64,000 nucleotides of DNA from Acanthopleura granulata. Its lineage: Eukaryota; Mollusca; Polyplacophora; Chitonida; Chitonidae. Shown here one piece after another: positions 26,501 through 37,000 of the stretch. Position numbers and translations under genes: made by a program. The stretch's first letter is position 1. Every line of letters begins with the position of its first letter. A model generated the notes under the pieces. It was given only the letters and a program-made list of their open reading frames with translations. It had not been told where the DNA came from and did not search any database. Location: assembly GCA_016165875.1 (NCBI GenBank), contig JABBOT010000029.1:2216639-2280638 (forward strand), read 5' to 3'.

Positions 26501-29500
26501 TTTGACATGCTTGATACAATGTTTATCCTGTAATTAGCATGCTCAAAATAATGTACCCAAAATTTCTGAACCAAAATCATTAGCAAATTTTGACAATTGT
26601 TCATAGAGCGCCATTAACTTGTTCACAAAATGACACTTTTTTTCACACTTTGACACACTTAATATATACTAAATAATCCACTGCAAATGCCAATGGAAGG
26701 TGGCCGCAAATATAGTAATCTAAAGCTCTGTGCCACACCAAATAGTCCGTGGTGGACGTTTCTTTCTGTCTGTCCTGTTTACACTAAATCTGGGGTTCTT
26801 TGTAGCACATGTAAATTATTAAGCACAGGCACTAATCTTGGCCGAATGCTACCTTTCCATCAATTACTTAATCATTTTCAAAATGACAATTCACACTTCG
26901 TGAAAGAACAACTTACATGTAGAGCTTAACATAAGCATGAGGACATAGGTTTGACCATGTAGGTTTGGAAGGCGTTTTTCTACTCAGCTACGTGTACCTC
27001 ATGTTATCCACAAAACACGGCACGGCCAGGGCCAGCTCTACTACATTTACCCACAGATCAAAATACTTCCTAGTGGTTTTGGCGCAGTATACGCGGGGCA
27101 CACTGGGCTTGTTCAGTTTGGCCTTAAACTGAGACCCACCATCACCGGGAACTGTTAAAGGAGAACAAGGCTGTGTTAGTACAAAACGTTGTGATACATA
27201 AACACAAACAACAGCCAAGGGTCACGCCATGACAATTTACCTCATATTGTCAACAAAGCAATCCAATACAAAAGGTGCCAGCTCTTCCAGGTTGAGCCAT
27301 AAGCTAAAGTACTCTGTGGTTTTTTTACTACAGTAGACATGAGGTGCTGAGGTCTTGTTCAACTTGGCCAGGAATTGGCTGCCTCCATCTCCAGGCACTG
27401 TAATCAGAGAAACAAAAATGCGTAAGCTTAGAACGAACTGTCTCAATGTCAAGTCACAGCCGTTTTTCACAAGACATTGCAGCTTGCTACATTCTAGACC
27501 TCCTCACAGGCACCAGTTTTACAAAACATGGCCAGCTGTGTGATAGCCCTCATACTCCTGCACATGCTTAAAGAGACAATGCACCACGTACTATATTTCA
27601 CTTAAAATTTAGCCTGTAAAATGCATAATCAGAAGCACATTAATGCCTTAAAATGACACTTTTGATGTCAACAATTAAGTTTTTCTGATAAAAAGGTGTA
27701 ATCACACATTTCAAAAGCTGTTAAGGAGTGTCTGTTACATCGTGTTACGTAACAATGCACGAGGAATGTATGTAATTTCACCACGTAAAGTACTCAAGCA
27801 GACAAAGAAACAGCAAGTGTAATTGTAACCAAGAGAATGTTGGGGATAAGACTAAGGTAATGTTGAAAATGATTGCTTTTGATGTGTACACCCGTATGTT
27901 TTCTATGTGCGAAAACAACTTAGCGAAGGTCTGAGGATTCCCTTCAGCACTACCGCTTGTTCTATTTAAAACAGCTACAAGAGACACAAACATTTTCTCA
28001 GACACTTGAATAAGCACACAATAATGCATATATCTGTTGTTGTGCATGTTATTATCTTACACCAAAATTTTTATTACGACACCCAAGGATGGGTTTTATT
28101 ACATAACACTGCCAATTTTATGACATTACGCAATATTACATAACACTGAAATGTTTATTACATTACACCACAAGTGTTACATCACTCGTTTATTATTACA
28201 TACCACGGAGTAACAAATTTGACCTATAAGATGGATGAGTGAGTCAGAATCAGGCAAAAATTTCACTTCAAATAACTAAACTTAAGGTGAAATACAGTCC
28301 AATGAATGGGACAGAGTAATAGAGGCAAGGGGAAAGAGCGAGAACTTCCATTACACCAACACCATCCGCTTTTATCTGTCTCCTGCCTCAATAAAACTTA
28401 ACAGACTTTCTCCACTTTTTGTCATCTTGTTTCTTATCATTAAACTTCCTGTCACTACAGCAACTACATGTACACATTAGATTTTAATAGCTATGTTTCC
28501 TGCCTGAATTACACGGGACATTGGTTGGTTTCTTTCAAACATGACAAGTGTGACACAAGTGTGACACAAGTCTAACACAAGTGATCGAGGAAAAAGGTAG
28601 GGTGAAGGTCACACAGTGATCCATTAGCTATGCGAGGCTTTCATTCAGCAGGCCACAGTACTGATCTGTAGAGGTAACAGATGTTAACAGTTACTACATG
28701 ATATACAACATGTCACTTTACACATTTAGGGCAGGTGTTTACGTGAACTGTACAAGTCGAGGTACCTCCATGTAATGTGACAGACCACCAGTACTGACTC
28801 AATATACCCAAAATACCAGAACCAACGATGAACAATGATGTCTACCTGGAGATGAGACAGATACCTGACAAAAAATATCTGTGACCCTGCAAGTTGTTCC
28901 TCTTCAACATGGAAAAACTACATGCATTTGTGGAAAGATGTGGTTTATCATGAAATCCCATTACCTTAGAATGCAGTGCACCCTCTCCCCTCCCCACCCC
29001 GCCCCCCACCCCACCCTCACCAAGAAAAAAAAGCCCCAAGTAATATGTAAGGATTATCGCTGTTTGAAGGTTGAACAAGTCATTTGTTTATCTTTTTTCC
29101 TCTCACATTAGTAATACCTTTACACAGAACTGAACAAATGTCTCTCTTTAAAGTCCATCACTCACATCTTTTCTGCCTTGCTATGCTGCGCCAAAGTTCA
29201 TAGATGATACAATTCTGAAGTGCTCAAAATTTGGCATCATAAATCCAACAGCAGACACACAGATGGATTTTGTTGAGAAGAATCCTACTAGGTTATTCTA
29301 AATATGCTATAGCTGAAATAAAACACTGAATCAGGAGGTAAGAAAACAGAAGAAACAACATGAGAATGCATAAGGATTTACCATACACAAATCTCAACTT
29401 CATGAGGAAGTGACACTGCAATCCAAAATAAAAATAAAACTATGTGCGAATGTATTGCACACAATAGTGTCTGACCTAAATAAAGAACGCTGTTGACTGC

Positions 29501-32027
29501 AGAGAGCGAGATAATGATCAAAAATGCACTGTGCTGTCAGCTTCACTGCTGAATTGCCTATGAGTCCGCTTCCTTCCTCCTCTATCACTTAATTTAGTGG
29601 ATTTTGACAAGGATGTGCAAAAATCTGGTCAAATAGCCTTATACAACCGTTCCACTTCTGATGTACACATTACACCATATTGCTGAAAGGCAGGCTACAG
29701 TATCTGCAACAACGGTCCTAGACAAATTTTGCCATGAGCACTGTCAAATGCTTTTGCCACCAATTTTTATGATTCTGGTTTCAGGCTGAGATTAAACACA
29801 GTTTTAAGATATCATGATTCTTCAAGAAGACTTAAAGTGTACTCCAAACTTTGGCCTTTATATGGATACTACTTCGCTGTAATTTCTCTGTCTCTGATCT
29901 TCAAAGGTAAAACATGTTTTCTCAATAAAGAAATACATGTACATGTATTAAAGCAAATGACAAAAAGCCTCCCAGGAAGACGTAACTGTGAATAGAACTG
30001 ACTGCATATATTTAGAACAGGTCAGAATCTAAGGCTATACTGGCTCTTCACTCAGTCACACTTCCTCATACAATGCCAAACATTGGGTCATAAAGATGAT
30101 ACGATCTTAGTTAAAAACTTCCTGTAGCTAAAGAAAGACCACAAACTCAAGCAGCCTCAATACATTCCTTAAGGTTAGATTTTATTACATGTGCATGGGG
30201 TTTATTTGTCTGCCTGTCAGAAACTTAAGTTAAACAATAGTCTCTGAAAATTAGGTATGTATAACGGACAATGGACTATCAAAATTGAAAATCAACAGAC
30301 AAACAACCAATCACTGAAAGGGAGAATCGATACCACAGAATATATTTCTTGATGTACTTTAGACTTGAAACAACTTTCACTGAAATCAGACAAAGACTGT
30401 GGGAGTAGGGTTTTGAAAGACATGTTAACAAATACTGGGTAAAGACAGATGGATACACAACCAATCATCAAAACTGAAAATCAATATTAAGAATTATACA
30501 TCTTAATGTAGTCTAGACTTCAACCAAATTTTGTTGAAACTGGAAAAAATTCTAGGAGGACTTGCATTTTGAAAGAAAAGTTAACATATACTGGATAAAC
30601 AGAGAGACAGACGGACAACCAATCAATGAAATTCAAAAAGTTGATAATAAGAATTGTGCATCTTGATGTCATCTACACTTCAAACACGTTTTGTTGAAAT
30701 CGGAGAAGTGTCATAGGCCCAGGGATGTTATTGTAAATTTCACCTTTCGTCTTTGCTTGTTGCATATTACTATGGGTTTTGGTTCATCAGGAACGCATGA
30801 GGAGTAGTAAAGAACTGGGTAGTGTTCACTTCACATGGTACAGGATGTGGCATAATTTCCACTGGAGCTGATGAAGCTGGTTTTCACAATAAACACGCGG
30901 AGTCACTCAAATGGTCCACACCACCTCATTCTTTATGAAATGGCCTTATTGGTCTTTGCTGTAGGCCTACTATGTCAACTATGTAGACACCATTACAGTA
31001 AAAAATGTCAGCCTAACAACCTTCACATTTCAGGATTTATTAGACTTAGGCTGTTGTGCGCACCATGCACTGGAGGTTATGATGTCAGCCCATTCAACAA
31101 CCTGGTTTAGTGTAAACGCCACATAAATAGGCTGACTTGGCTACAGCAACCTCAGCTTTACCACATTCCATTATTCTTCTCTAGCATAAGCCGACTCGGC
31201 ATTGGAACCGCCTCCCGAGATTAAAGCTGTTTGGGAGAGATGTGAGTTAGAGCTCTCACAAAATAACGCAAATTAATGCTTGAAAGACGCAAATTTCAGG
31301 TATTCACTATACCTAGGGCTGTTTGTTCTTGTTGAAGCGATACCAGAAATCACATCTTTTCAGCGTTATTTAGCATTAGTTTGCAAGAGCACCCACCCAT
31401 GTCTCGCCCAAACTGCGTTAATCTCGCGAGGCAGCTCCAATGCCGATTCAGCTTATTAGGTCTACAAGGATGATCAATTCCGTTCAATTTCACACAGAGA
31501 CACATACAGACCATCGCATGTGACATATACAAGCTAATTCTATTTCGATACTAGTTTATGTTATGTGTTACGTGTAACTCCTGCCGATTTGAATTGTGGA
31601 ATTGCGTATTACTATCAGCCAAGTACAACAACAACAACGACGACGATGACAAAGTCATGGACACATCCAAAGGAAACTGACAGATCGGTGACCGTCCCCA
31701 CAGCCAATCAAACTGATCACATTTACCTGTAACATCACAAGCTCAAGACAAATCAGTCTGAGATGACGTAGTCAAATGGTTATCACTTTGGTGACATATT
31801 TTGAGACTTGAAATAGAGCAGATAAAGGTGCCTGTTAACCTAGGATAATAACTCCCTGGTACGTACCTTGAGAAATATATATATATTAAAAATTAAGCAG
31901 GAAGGTAAACTGTACTACCTAATATCACGGGGTAGCCTGGGAGTCCTGTACATCGAGAAAACTCCGCGATAATCGCGGCCAGAAGCACCGCAGAGGTTAA
32001 AATCCACCCCTTCCCTCCGGAGGCCAT
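17007..32027 (-). CDS. PLA2G15: Lysosomal phospholipase A2 group XV-like (PLA2G15/LCAT family), with duplicated alternative exon 2
   Basis: A secreted/lysosomal serine phospholipase and acyltransferase. Exons on the minus strand are 32027-31919, 27397-27241 (2A) or 27151-26998 (2B), 25534-25416, 20910-20812, 18225-17998 and 17524-17007. All have GT-AG boundaries and the spliced frame closes exactly: 409 residues with 2A, 408 with 2B (human protein 412). The start at 32027 was chosen because it gives a normal signal peptide (MASGGKGW, then a run rich in L, A, V and I). Two upstream in-frame ATGs (32054, 32090) would bury it. Family marks are VPGDGGSQ (oxyanion loop), paired Cys in exon 2, GAPYDFR, the AHSMG nucleophile elbow (Ser193), GDGTV (Asp357) and AEHM (His389). 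These match the human triad 198/360/392. An NKT sequon in exon 3 is conserved with the human enzyme. Introns are long and repeat-laden. The gene is divergent from the kinase-like gene starting at 33875. Confidence 0.93.
17610..17893 (+). mobile_element. SINE-like element, family 1 (intron 5 of PLA2G15-like gene)
   Basis: It begins GATTGATTGGACTGGTGGTT and continues TTTACGCC, TATTTCACTTATACGAC, GGCCAGCATTATGGTGGGAG and GAAAC, then more distant internal sequence. The head segment is partly duplicated. It shares these blocks with copies at 24930, 34118, 35378, 43494 and 48965. Such elements are common in molluscs. Confidence 0.75.
17998..18225 (-). CDS. PLA2G15: PLA2G15-like exon 5 (catalytic serine)
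   Basis: 228 bp. It contains VMFVAHSMGN with the nucleophile Ser193 and then [26 protein letters not shown], as in the human LVAHSMGN and WKDKYIRAFVSLGAPWGGVAK regions. Confidence 0.93.
18247..18345 (+). mobile_element. Degenerate SINE-like family 1 fragment
   Basis: GATTGATTGACTGGTGTTTT, then TATTCACTAAGTTATACGATGG, resembles the first 100 bp of family 1. The rest has decayed. It lies in intron 4 of the PLA2G15-like gene. Confidence 0.5.
18346..20811. other. PLA2G15-like intron 4, no exon seen
   Basis: No coding exon or known RNA was seen in this 2.5-kb stretch. The open frames are short and without family resemblance. It looks like ordinary AT-rich intron sequence. Confidence 0.6.
20812..20910 (-). 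CDS. PLA2G15: PLA2G15-like exon 4
   Basis: 99 bp encoding SYFAHIVEALVAVGYERGKS followed by IRGAPYDFRKAP. This aligns with human SYFHTMVESLVGWGYTRGED and the following GAPYDWRRAP. Acceptor TTTCAG, donor GTAAGT. Confidence 0.92.
21331..23657. repeat. 2.3-kb minisatellite, 30/33-bp units with higher-order pattern
   Basis: About 70-75 units built on AATGGCAGTGAAGTGTGAGG, followed by one of three spacers: ATTTGTACTGGTC (33-bp unit), AAAACTGGTC or ATTACTGGTC (30-bp units). Unit lengths are multiples of three and the core has no stop in several frames, so long open frames appear on both strands. They are not genes. A multi-unit block containing AAAACTGCTCAATGCCAATG recurs at about 22050, 22230, 22470 and 23070, which shows higher-order duplication. 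It lies in intron 3 of the PLA2G15-like gene. Confidence 0.95.
24930..25062 (+). mobile_element. SINE-like family 1 copy, 3'-truncated
   Basis: TTATTTATCTGACTGGATAT, CTTTCTCAAAAAATCTTTCA, CCCAGCATTGTGGTGGGAGG and ACCCACGACCATCTGCAG match family 1 before the homology ends. It lies in intron 3 of the PLA2G15-like gene. Confidence 0.75.
25416..25534 (-). CDS. PLA2G15: PLA2G15-like exon 3
   Basis: 119 bp encoding LVYDNKT...PGVDIKIPSFGNTSSVEWLDP. This matches the human LVYNKTS...PGVDVRVPGFGKTFSLEFLDP block. It holds the conserved NKT sequon. Donor is GTAAGT. Confidence 0.92.
26998..27151 (-). CDS. PLA2G15: PLA2G15-like alternative exon 2B (tandem duplicate of 2A)
   Basis: 154 bp with the same phases as 2A, acceptor TAACAG, donor GTACAC. 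It encodes 52 residues starting VPGDGGSQFKAKLNKPS and ending CFVDNMR. Compared with 2A it is one residue shorter. The membrane-facing segment is WVNVVELALAVPC and the NKT sequon is NKP. The frame is open and both Cys are kept, so it is not an obvious relic. Confidence 0.87.
27241..27397 (-). CDS. PLA2G15: PLA2G15-like alternative exon 2A
   Basis: 157 bp, entered in phase 1 and left in phase 2, with acceptor TTACAG and donor GTAAAT. It encodes 53 residues from VPGDGGSQFLAKLNKTSAPH to CFVDNMR, with WLNLEELAPFVLDC in the membrane-binding helix region. It is closer to the human exon (CSKKTES, WLNLELL) than 2B is. It carries an NKT glycosylation sequon that 2B lacks. Confidence 0.9.
30260..30715. 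repeat. Degenerate tandem repeat, about 165-bp unit, nearly three copies
   Basis: Each unit has an ACAACCAATCA block, then GAAAATCAATA or similar, CATCTTGATGT, AGACTTCAA, TTTTGTTGAAA and GTTAACA, in the same order. Divergence between units is high. No open frame runs through it. Confidence 0.6.
31186..31456. mobile_element. Foldback (MITE-like) element in PLA2G15-like intron 1
   Basis: The left arm ATAAGCCGACTCGGCATTGG pairs with a right arm whose reverse complement reads ATAAGCTGAATCGGCATTGG. The match continues through CCTC-CGAGATTAA and GTTTGGG-GAGA for about 75 bp. There is no coding capacity. Confidence 0.75.
31919..32027 (-). CDS. PLA2G15: PLA2G15-like coding exon 1 (signal peptide)
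   Basis: Encodes 36 residues plus one base (phase 1). It holds a hydrophobic signal sequence and then GLPGYPVIL, which leads into the oxyanion loop. The donor is GTAGTA. It is about 4.5 kb from the next exon. Confidence 0.85.
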
Positions 32028-33874
32028 ACTTGTCTGCCAGGCCGTGGGCCTCATGACAACAAGTAGGTCTTGACTCGTACCTTCCTTCACACATTCATTT
32101 AGTGTGGGAAAGGTATGAGTTCATCGCGTGACCCACTAATACGTTAATATGTACACAACTCCAAGTACACATTTAACACATCACAAATATCACAAACTTC
32201 CCCAAAATAGATCTTTTAAGACGTACATGAGTGGTTCAGGATCAGTATCAAATGCTAGCTCGCTTTTCAAATCCCATTAATTTAGCCACAGACATGACAG
32301 ACCCCAAAATTAACCATATCGCAGTCCATATAGCGCCCTTTGTAAAAATTTCTCTCGAAGTCACAATCTGTAGGCCAATATTGGCGCTTTTGTGTACATC
32401 GTCGGTACGTGTGTACCCGGTGTTCGCTCAATCTAGGTCAGAGGTATTTTATGTGAAGGGCTATACTTTTTATCTACAAAATTTAAAACTGTGGAAGAAT
32501 GTTTCTTCTGAACTTTTCGTTGCCAATTTGTGCCCCTGCATTGGCTTCAGCAGATTAATTTGTTACCACGATTTTAATGAACTTTAATCTATTCTTTGCA
32601 TAGCTGCGATAATTCAGTTTTTAACAATATTATAGACCTTTGCAACATACTCTATGCCCTATATACATTTAGGTTATATGTTATGACTAACTTTGTCTCT
32701 CCAAAGGCAGAAACGATTAAAATATTTATCAGCCAGTGCTTAATTTATTTATTTAATAATTTATTTAGGTTATTTCTCACAAGAAATTCTCACTGGGGCT
32801 AATATCTGCATACTAAACCAACCGACTCTCAAAAGTTGATATATAGATCTGTCTCTCGAAACAAGATCACGCGGAGATTTAGGCTACATATATGTAACTC
32901 GCCACGCTCACCGATGCAGATATGCCTGCAGGAGTATTCGGCCCATGCCCTACATTTAGCCCCATATATTCATACATGGCATCAACCCGCACTTCAATAC
33001 TCGCGTTACATTTTGAGAACCCATAAAGACTGGGAAAACATCACAAATAGACACACCGACATTATTCCCCACTCCCCCCCCCCCAAGACCTGAATGACCA
33101 TGCATACATGTAGACCTACATATACTGAATACCATGAGTAGGAATTCATGTGATTTATAAACGTAATAAAACAAAGCTAAACGTCAAATTACAAAATATC
33201 CAGGCCCATCCAAAAAACCCTGCCGTCGCCTCCACCCCCACCCTTCATACACACGCACACTTATACATTCTACTGGCGTATTAAATTTATATCTGAAACT
33301 AAAAAAGTTTCACATTTAAAAAGTTTTTTTCACATTCAAAAGTTTAACAATAAAGTATTTACTAAGAAAACTGCATCGAATGCAAACACCCTGGCTCAGT
33401 AACAACAGTTTTATATTTATACTCCGTTGCCCTATCCCGGCCAGCTTAGGCGAAAACTTGATCAATTTATAAATATTCTGTCTTGTGTCCACAGTGTGGC
33501 GTATTTTAGCTCCCGACGTTTTGCTGTATCATGTGCTTTCGGGCTCAGCGGGTTTCTGGGTTTTCTCTTTGTTACGCTTTGGACGTGAAAATGCTGAGGG
33601 TAACACCGGCGCTATGAAATTCAGACTAAGGACGCATTACGTCAACACGACAGTTATGACACTTACACGCTTTGTGACGTCTGCTTCAGTCTTGCTTTAT
33701 ACTTCATGCTGTGAATTTTTTTCTTTTTGTGACGTGTTTACGTTATGACAGTTTTCGTGACGTCATTGCAGCGTTCATATTACAACGCTGTCACTCAGCT
33801 GCTGGCAGCTGAACGAATAAGATCTCGCAATTTTTTTTATAAAAAATAATCAAAAAAACTTGAACATAGCAAGC
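32028..33874. promoter_or_regulatory. Divergent intergenic region between PLA2G15-like and ankyrin-kinase-like genes
   Basis: 1.85 kb separates the two start codons, which point away from each other. The right side has a cluster of TGACGT sites: TTACGTCA 33637, TGACGTC 33675, TGACGTG 33730, TGACGTCA 33758. A TATAAA lies at 33838, 37 bp before the ATG at 33875. No exon was seen. First untranslated exons could lie here. Confidence 0.5.
33637..33765 (+). promoter_or_regulatory. Cluster of CRE/UPRE-like TGACGT sites
   Basis: Four sites lie within 129 bp: TTACGTCA (33637-33644), TGACGTC (33675-33681), TGACGTG (33730-33736) and the full palindrome TGACGTCA (33758-33765). TGACGTCA is the ATF/CREB site and TGACGTG is the core of the XBP1/ATF6-type UPRE. 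They end 110 bp before the start codon of the ankyrin-kinase-like gene. Function is inferred from sequence only. Confidence 0.5.
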
Positions 33875-34042
33875 ATGAAATGTGAGAAAAAGAAGAAAAA
33901 CAAACACAACAAATCGCCGGAGAAAGCAAAAGCAGGAGAGGAGAAAGATGGGGCTAGGACGAAAGGCATTAAGCTCCTGGACAAACTTTTCGAGGAGAAG
34001 ACGGCCGGGGAAATCCTGGCATTGAGCAAAAAACATGACGTG
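33875..34042 (+). CDS. Exon 1 of the ankyrin-pseudokinase gene
   Basis: 56 codons, phase 0 at the donor (GTGAGT). The ATG at 33875 is the first in the open frame. A Lys/Glu-rich leader (EKKKKNKHNKSPEKAKAGEE) precedes a helix with LLDKLFEEKTAGEIL. A further small exon within the 2.1-kb intron cannot be excluded. Confidence 0.7.
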
Positions 34043-37000
34043 GTGAGTATTACCATAGAAAACACCAGCTTATTTAATTTGTTGGCAAAAACCATACGCT
34101 GGTTACTTTAAAACTGTTTATTTATTTGATTGGTTCTTTACGCCGTACTCAGGAACATTTCATTTATCCGACGGCGACCAGCATTACGGTGGGATGAAAC
34201 CGGACAGAGCCTGGGGGAAACGACCATCTGAATGTTGCTGGCTGACCTTCCCACGTATGGCCAGAGAGGAAGCCAGCATGAGCTGGACTTGAACTCACAG
34301 CCACGCATTGGTGAGAGGCACCTGGGTCAATACGCCGCGCTGGCGAGCTTAAACCCCTCGGCCACGGAAACAAGATGAAATAACTGTAAGATTGTAAATT
34401 TCATAGCCTAGATAATTTAACATGTAAATATGGTGGCAATCAAACAAATGTATCGTGCACTGGATAGGTGGAGATCTGAGGTTAGAAAAAGTCTCCCAGT
34501 GCGAATTTTGTACGCAAATGCGGAATCAGACTCCAATTTAGACTCAAACTCAAAACAAGAAGATTTAAAGAAGAAAAAAAAATAGAAAACAAACCCTTGT
34601 GCTCCCTATCTGAACATAAAATCTGAGTAATGCCGAGGCTTGATCAGAGCCGTAGCCTATACATTTTGTTTCCAGAGTCTTTAAACAAGTTTACCTTGGC
34701 AGGGACATGGTAACCCATATGACCTTTTATATTGTGCAATTTGGTACAGCAAATTTGCTTCATTATAATAAATTTTGAGGGCAAAATTTAGATCAAAACG
34801 CGAATATCACAACATTGCCCAAACTAACATTTTGACCATCCTGAAAAATATGGTCGTTGGGCGTAACGCGACGGACCCTCTAGAAATGGGTCCTGCTCAA
34901 ATGTTTTTTATTGGTATTTTGACAAAGGTTTTTTGATAAAAGTTTTTGTTTTTCTCTTCTCTCCATAATAATTTCTTAAAAATCTTCAGCCAGAGACAAA
35001 AAAAAAGAAAAAAAATTCATTACCCACCGACCCTATTTTTTCTCATAGGGTCGGATTACGCCCAACAAACAGTTTTTTAAGGATGCACTTAAAATGCATC
35101 CACATTCCCTAAAATCAACCATAGGCCTATACTAATAATTACTTTTGTGAACTGGAGAGTATAAAATTTTGTTTACTGTGTACTTATTTCAACGCAAGAT
35201 TTTATAAAATAATGATGCATGGAGGAGGGGATGCATGGGAATTAAGTGAGGTCTGATTGCGAAACATTTATAGGCCTATTGAACTGAAGAGTATTTTAAG
35301 TCACACTCAAGAACTCTGGTTTTAATGCTCATGAAAGATCGAACTCAAGATGCTTTATAACCTCGTATCTTAGATCTGAGGGTCATGCTGGCTTCCTCAC
35401 CTGCCGTACGCGGGAAGGTCCGCCAGCAACGTAGGATGGTCGTGGGTTTCCCCTCGGCTCCGGTTTCCTCCCACCATATTGCTGGCCGCCGTCGTAAAAG
35501 TGAAATATTCTTGAGCACGGCGTAAAACATCAATTAAATAAATAAATATATAAATAAATAAATAGATCTGAGGGTAAATTCAAACCGCGCGTGGTTCTTT
35601 TACGCAGGTCACCTGCCTTATGTTACATGTTTATGCTACGTATGTTGGCCTGCACTCAATTTTGCGTAAATGACAATTAAAGAAAAGAGGTCTGTTTCCA
35701 TCCGACAACATAAAACATTCTCCCGCGGAATTGTCACTCTGTTCCAAGCCAAACTGATCATTATTCTCTCACAAAACATGAGTAGGCCTACTACATCACC
35801 ATTTTGCCCAAATGCGACATGAACAAGGCAACATGATTGGTTGAGTGTCAGGTCTTTATAATGTGACTGGGTTGGGTGTTATGTTTGGTGTCTCTGGCAG
35901 GTCGTCCCAGTGAGCCAGCGCTGTGTACGGCGGCGGATGGGTCTGTTAAAAGGAGACACCTTTGCAGTATGACGGAAAATTTTTTTAATCAAAGTGCGTG
36001 GGCGTTGAACAGTTGCGACACATCCATGCACGCAGTAAGCATGCAACACGATGCAATATGTATACATGTAGGTATCCATCACATATGCCAACGTTTGCCT
36101 GCAATTCTGTCGCCGCTATTTACAGATGGGATTGGGGCCACTGTCCATGGTGGCTGCCATGGGTCACGTGACTGGTGTGCGGAAACTTCTCCAGGCTGGA
36201 GTGAGCGTCAACGACCCTTCTTCCATGGTACGTCAAATCTGATTGGCTATAGCCTCTGCTTTATGTTGATCTTTTCAGGGTCAGTACATATTGGTCAGTT
36301 CCATAGTTTGAATCTCGAAAATAATCAACTTGCTGACATACCTGTCACCAACGTTACCGAGATTAAGGCCTTGTTAAATCCATGGCGTTATGGCGTTATC
36401 TATGGACAAGAGGCTAAAATACATGCACAACCTCGACGTGGGCTGTCTCCTGCAGTTTGCACGTGACTGATTATGGCTCAATGTCTCGTTGGCGATATGG
36501 CAACCTTGCCGTGGCGATATTTCTATGTAAAAACAAAGCATCTCAACATCATACCGCTGTTAATTACAATTGTACAATTTAAAAAGCCAAAATTCGAAGG
36601 ATGATTCCAACCAATACTTTCTATCCAAGATTTTGAGTAACTAGGCCCAATATTGAGACAGCAGACAATAGTCTAAGTATTTACAAGTACCGTAACAGGT
36701 TTTAAATTCTAATTCTTAATTCAGATGTTTATTATTTGGCCTTAGTTTTAATAAGATAACATCATATAGTAAATGTTTGTATGTAAATAACCGCTGTTGG
36801 ATTCCCATTGTTGTTGTTGTACAGGATGGGGAAACCCCTCTGACCCTGAGTTCTCGCTCCAAGCACGTGGAGGTGGTGGAGTTGTTACTTCAGCACCATG
36901 CTGACATCACACAGACAAACAATGTAAGTTATGCCCGCATAAGCTTATCCTCTTAACGGCAAGCCCTTTTTGGCCGCTCTTGTTAGCTGTCACTGTTTCA

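Larger units (their letters stand above)
27398..31918 (-). other. PLA2G15-like intron 1 (4.5 kb)
   Basis: No exon was recognised. It contains a dispersed repeat (about 29066-29105), a degenerate tandem repeat of about 165 bp (30260-30715), a C-rich tract (28980-29020) and a foldback element (31186-31456). A short ACAAGTGTGAC tandem lies at 28546-28582. Confidence 0.6.

Noticed and set aside
33485..33748. 87-codon frame upstream of the ankyrin-kinase-like gene
   Set aside because: It overlaps the CRE-like cluster and shows no domain; more likely promoter DNA than a first exon.
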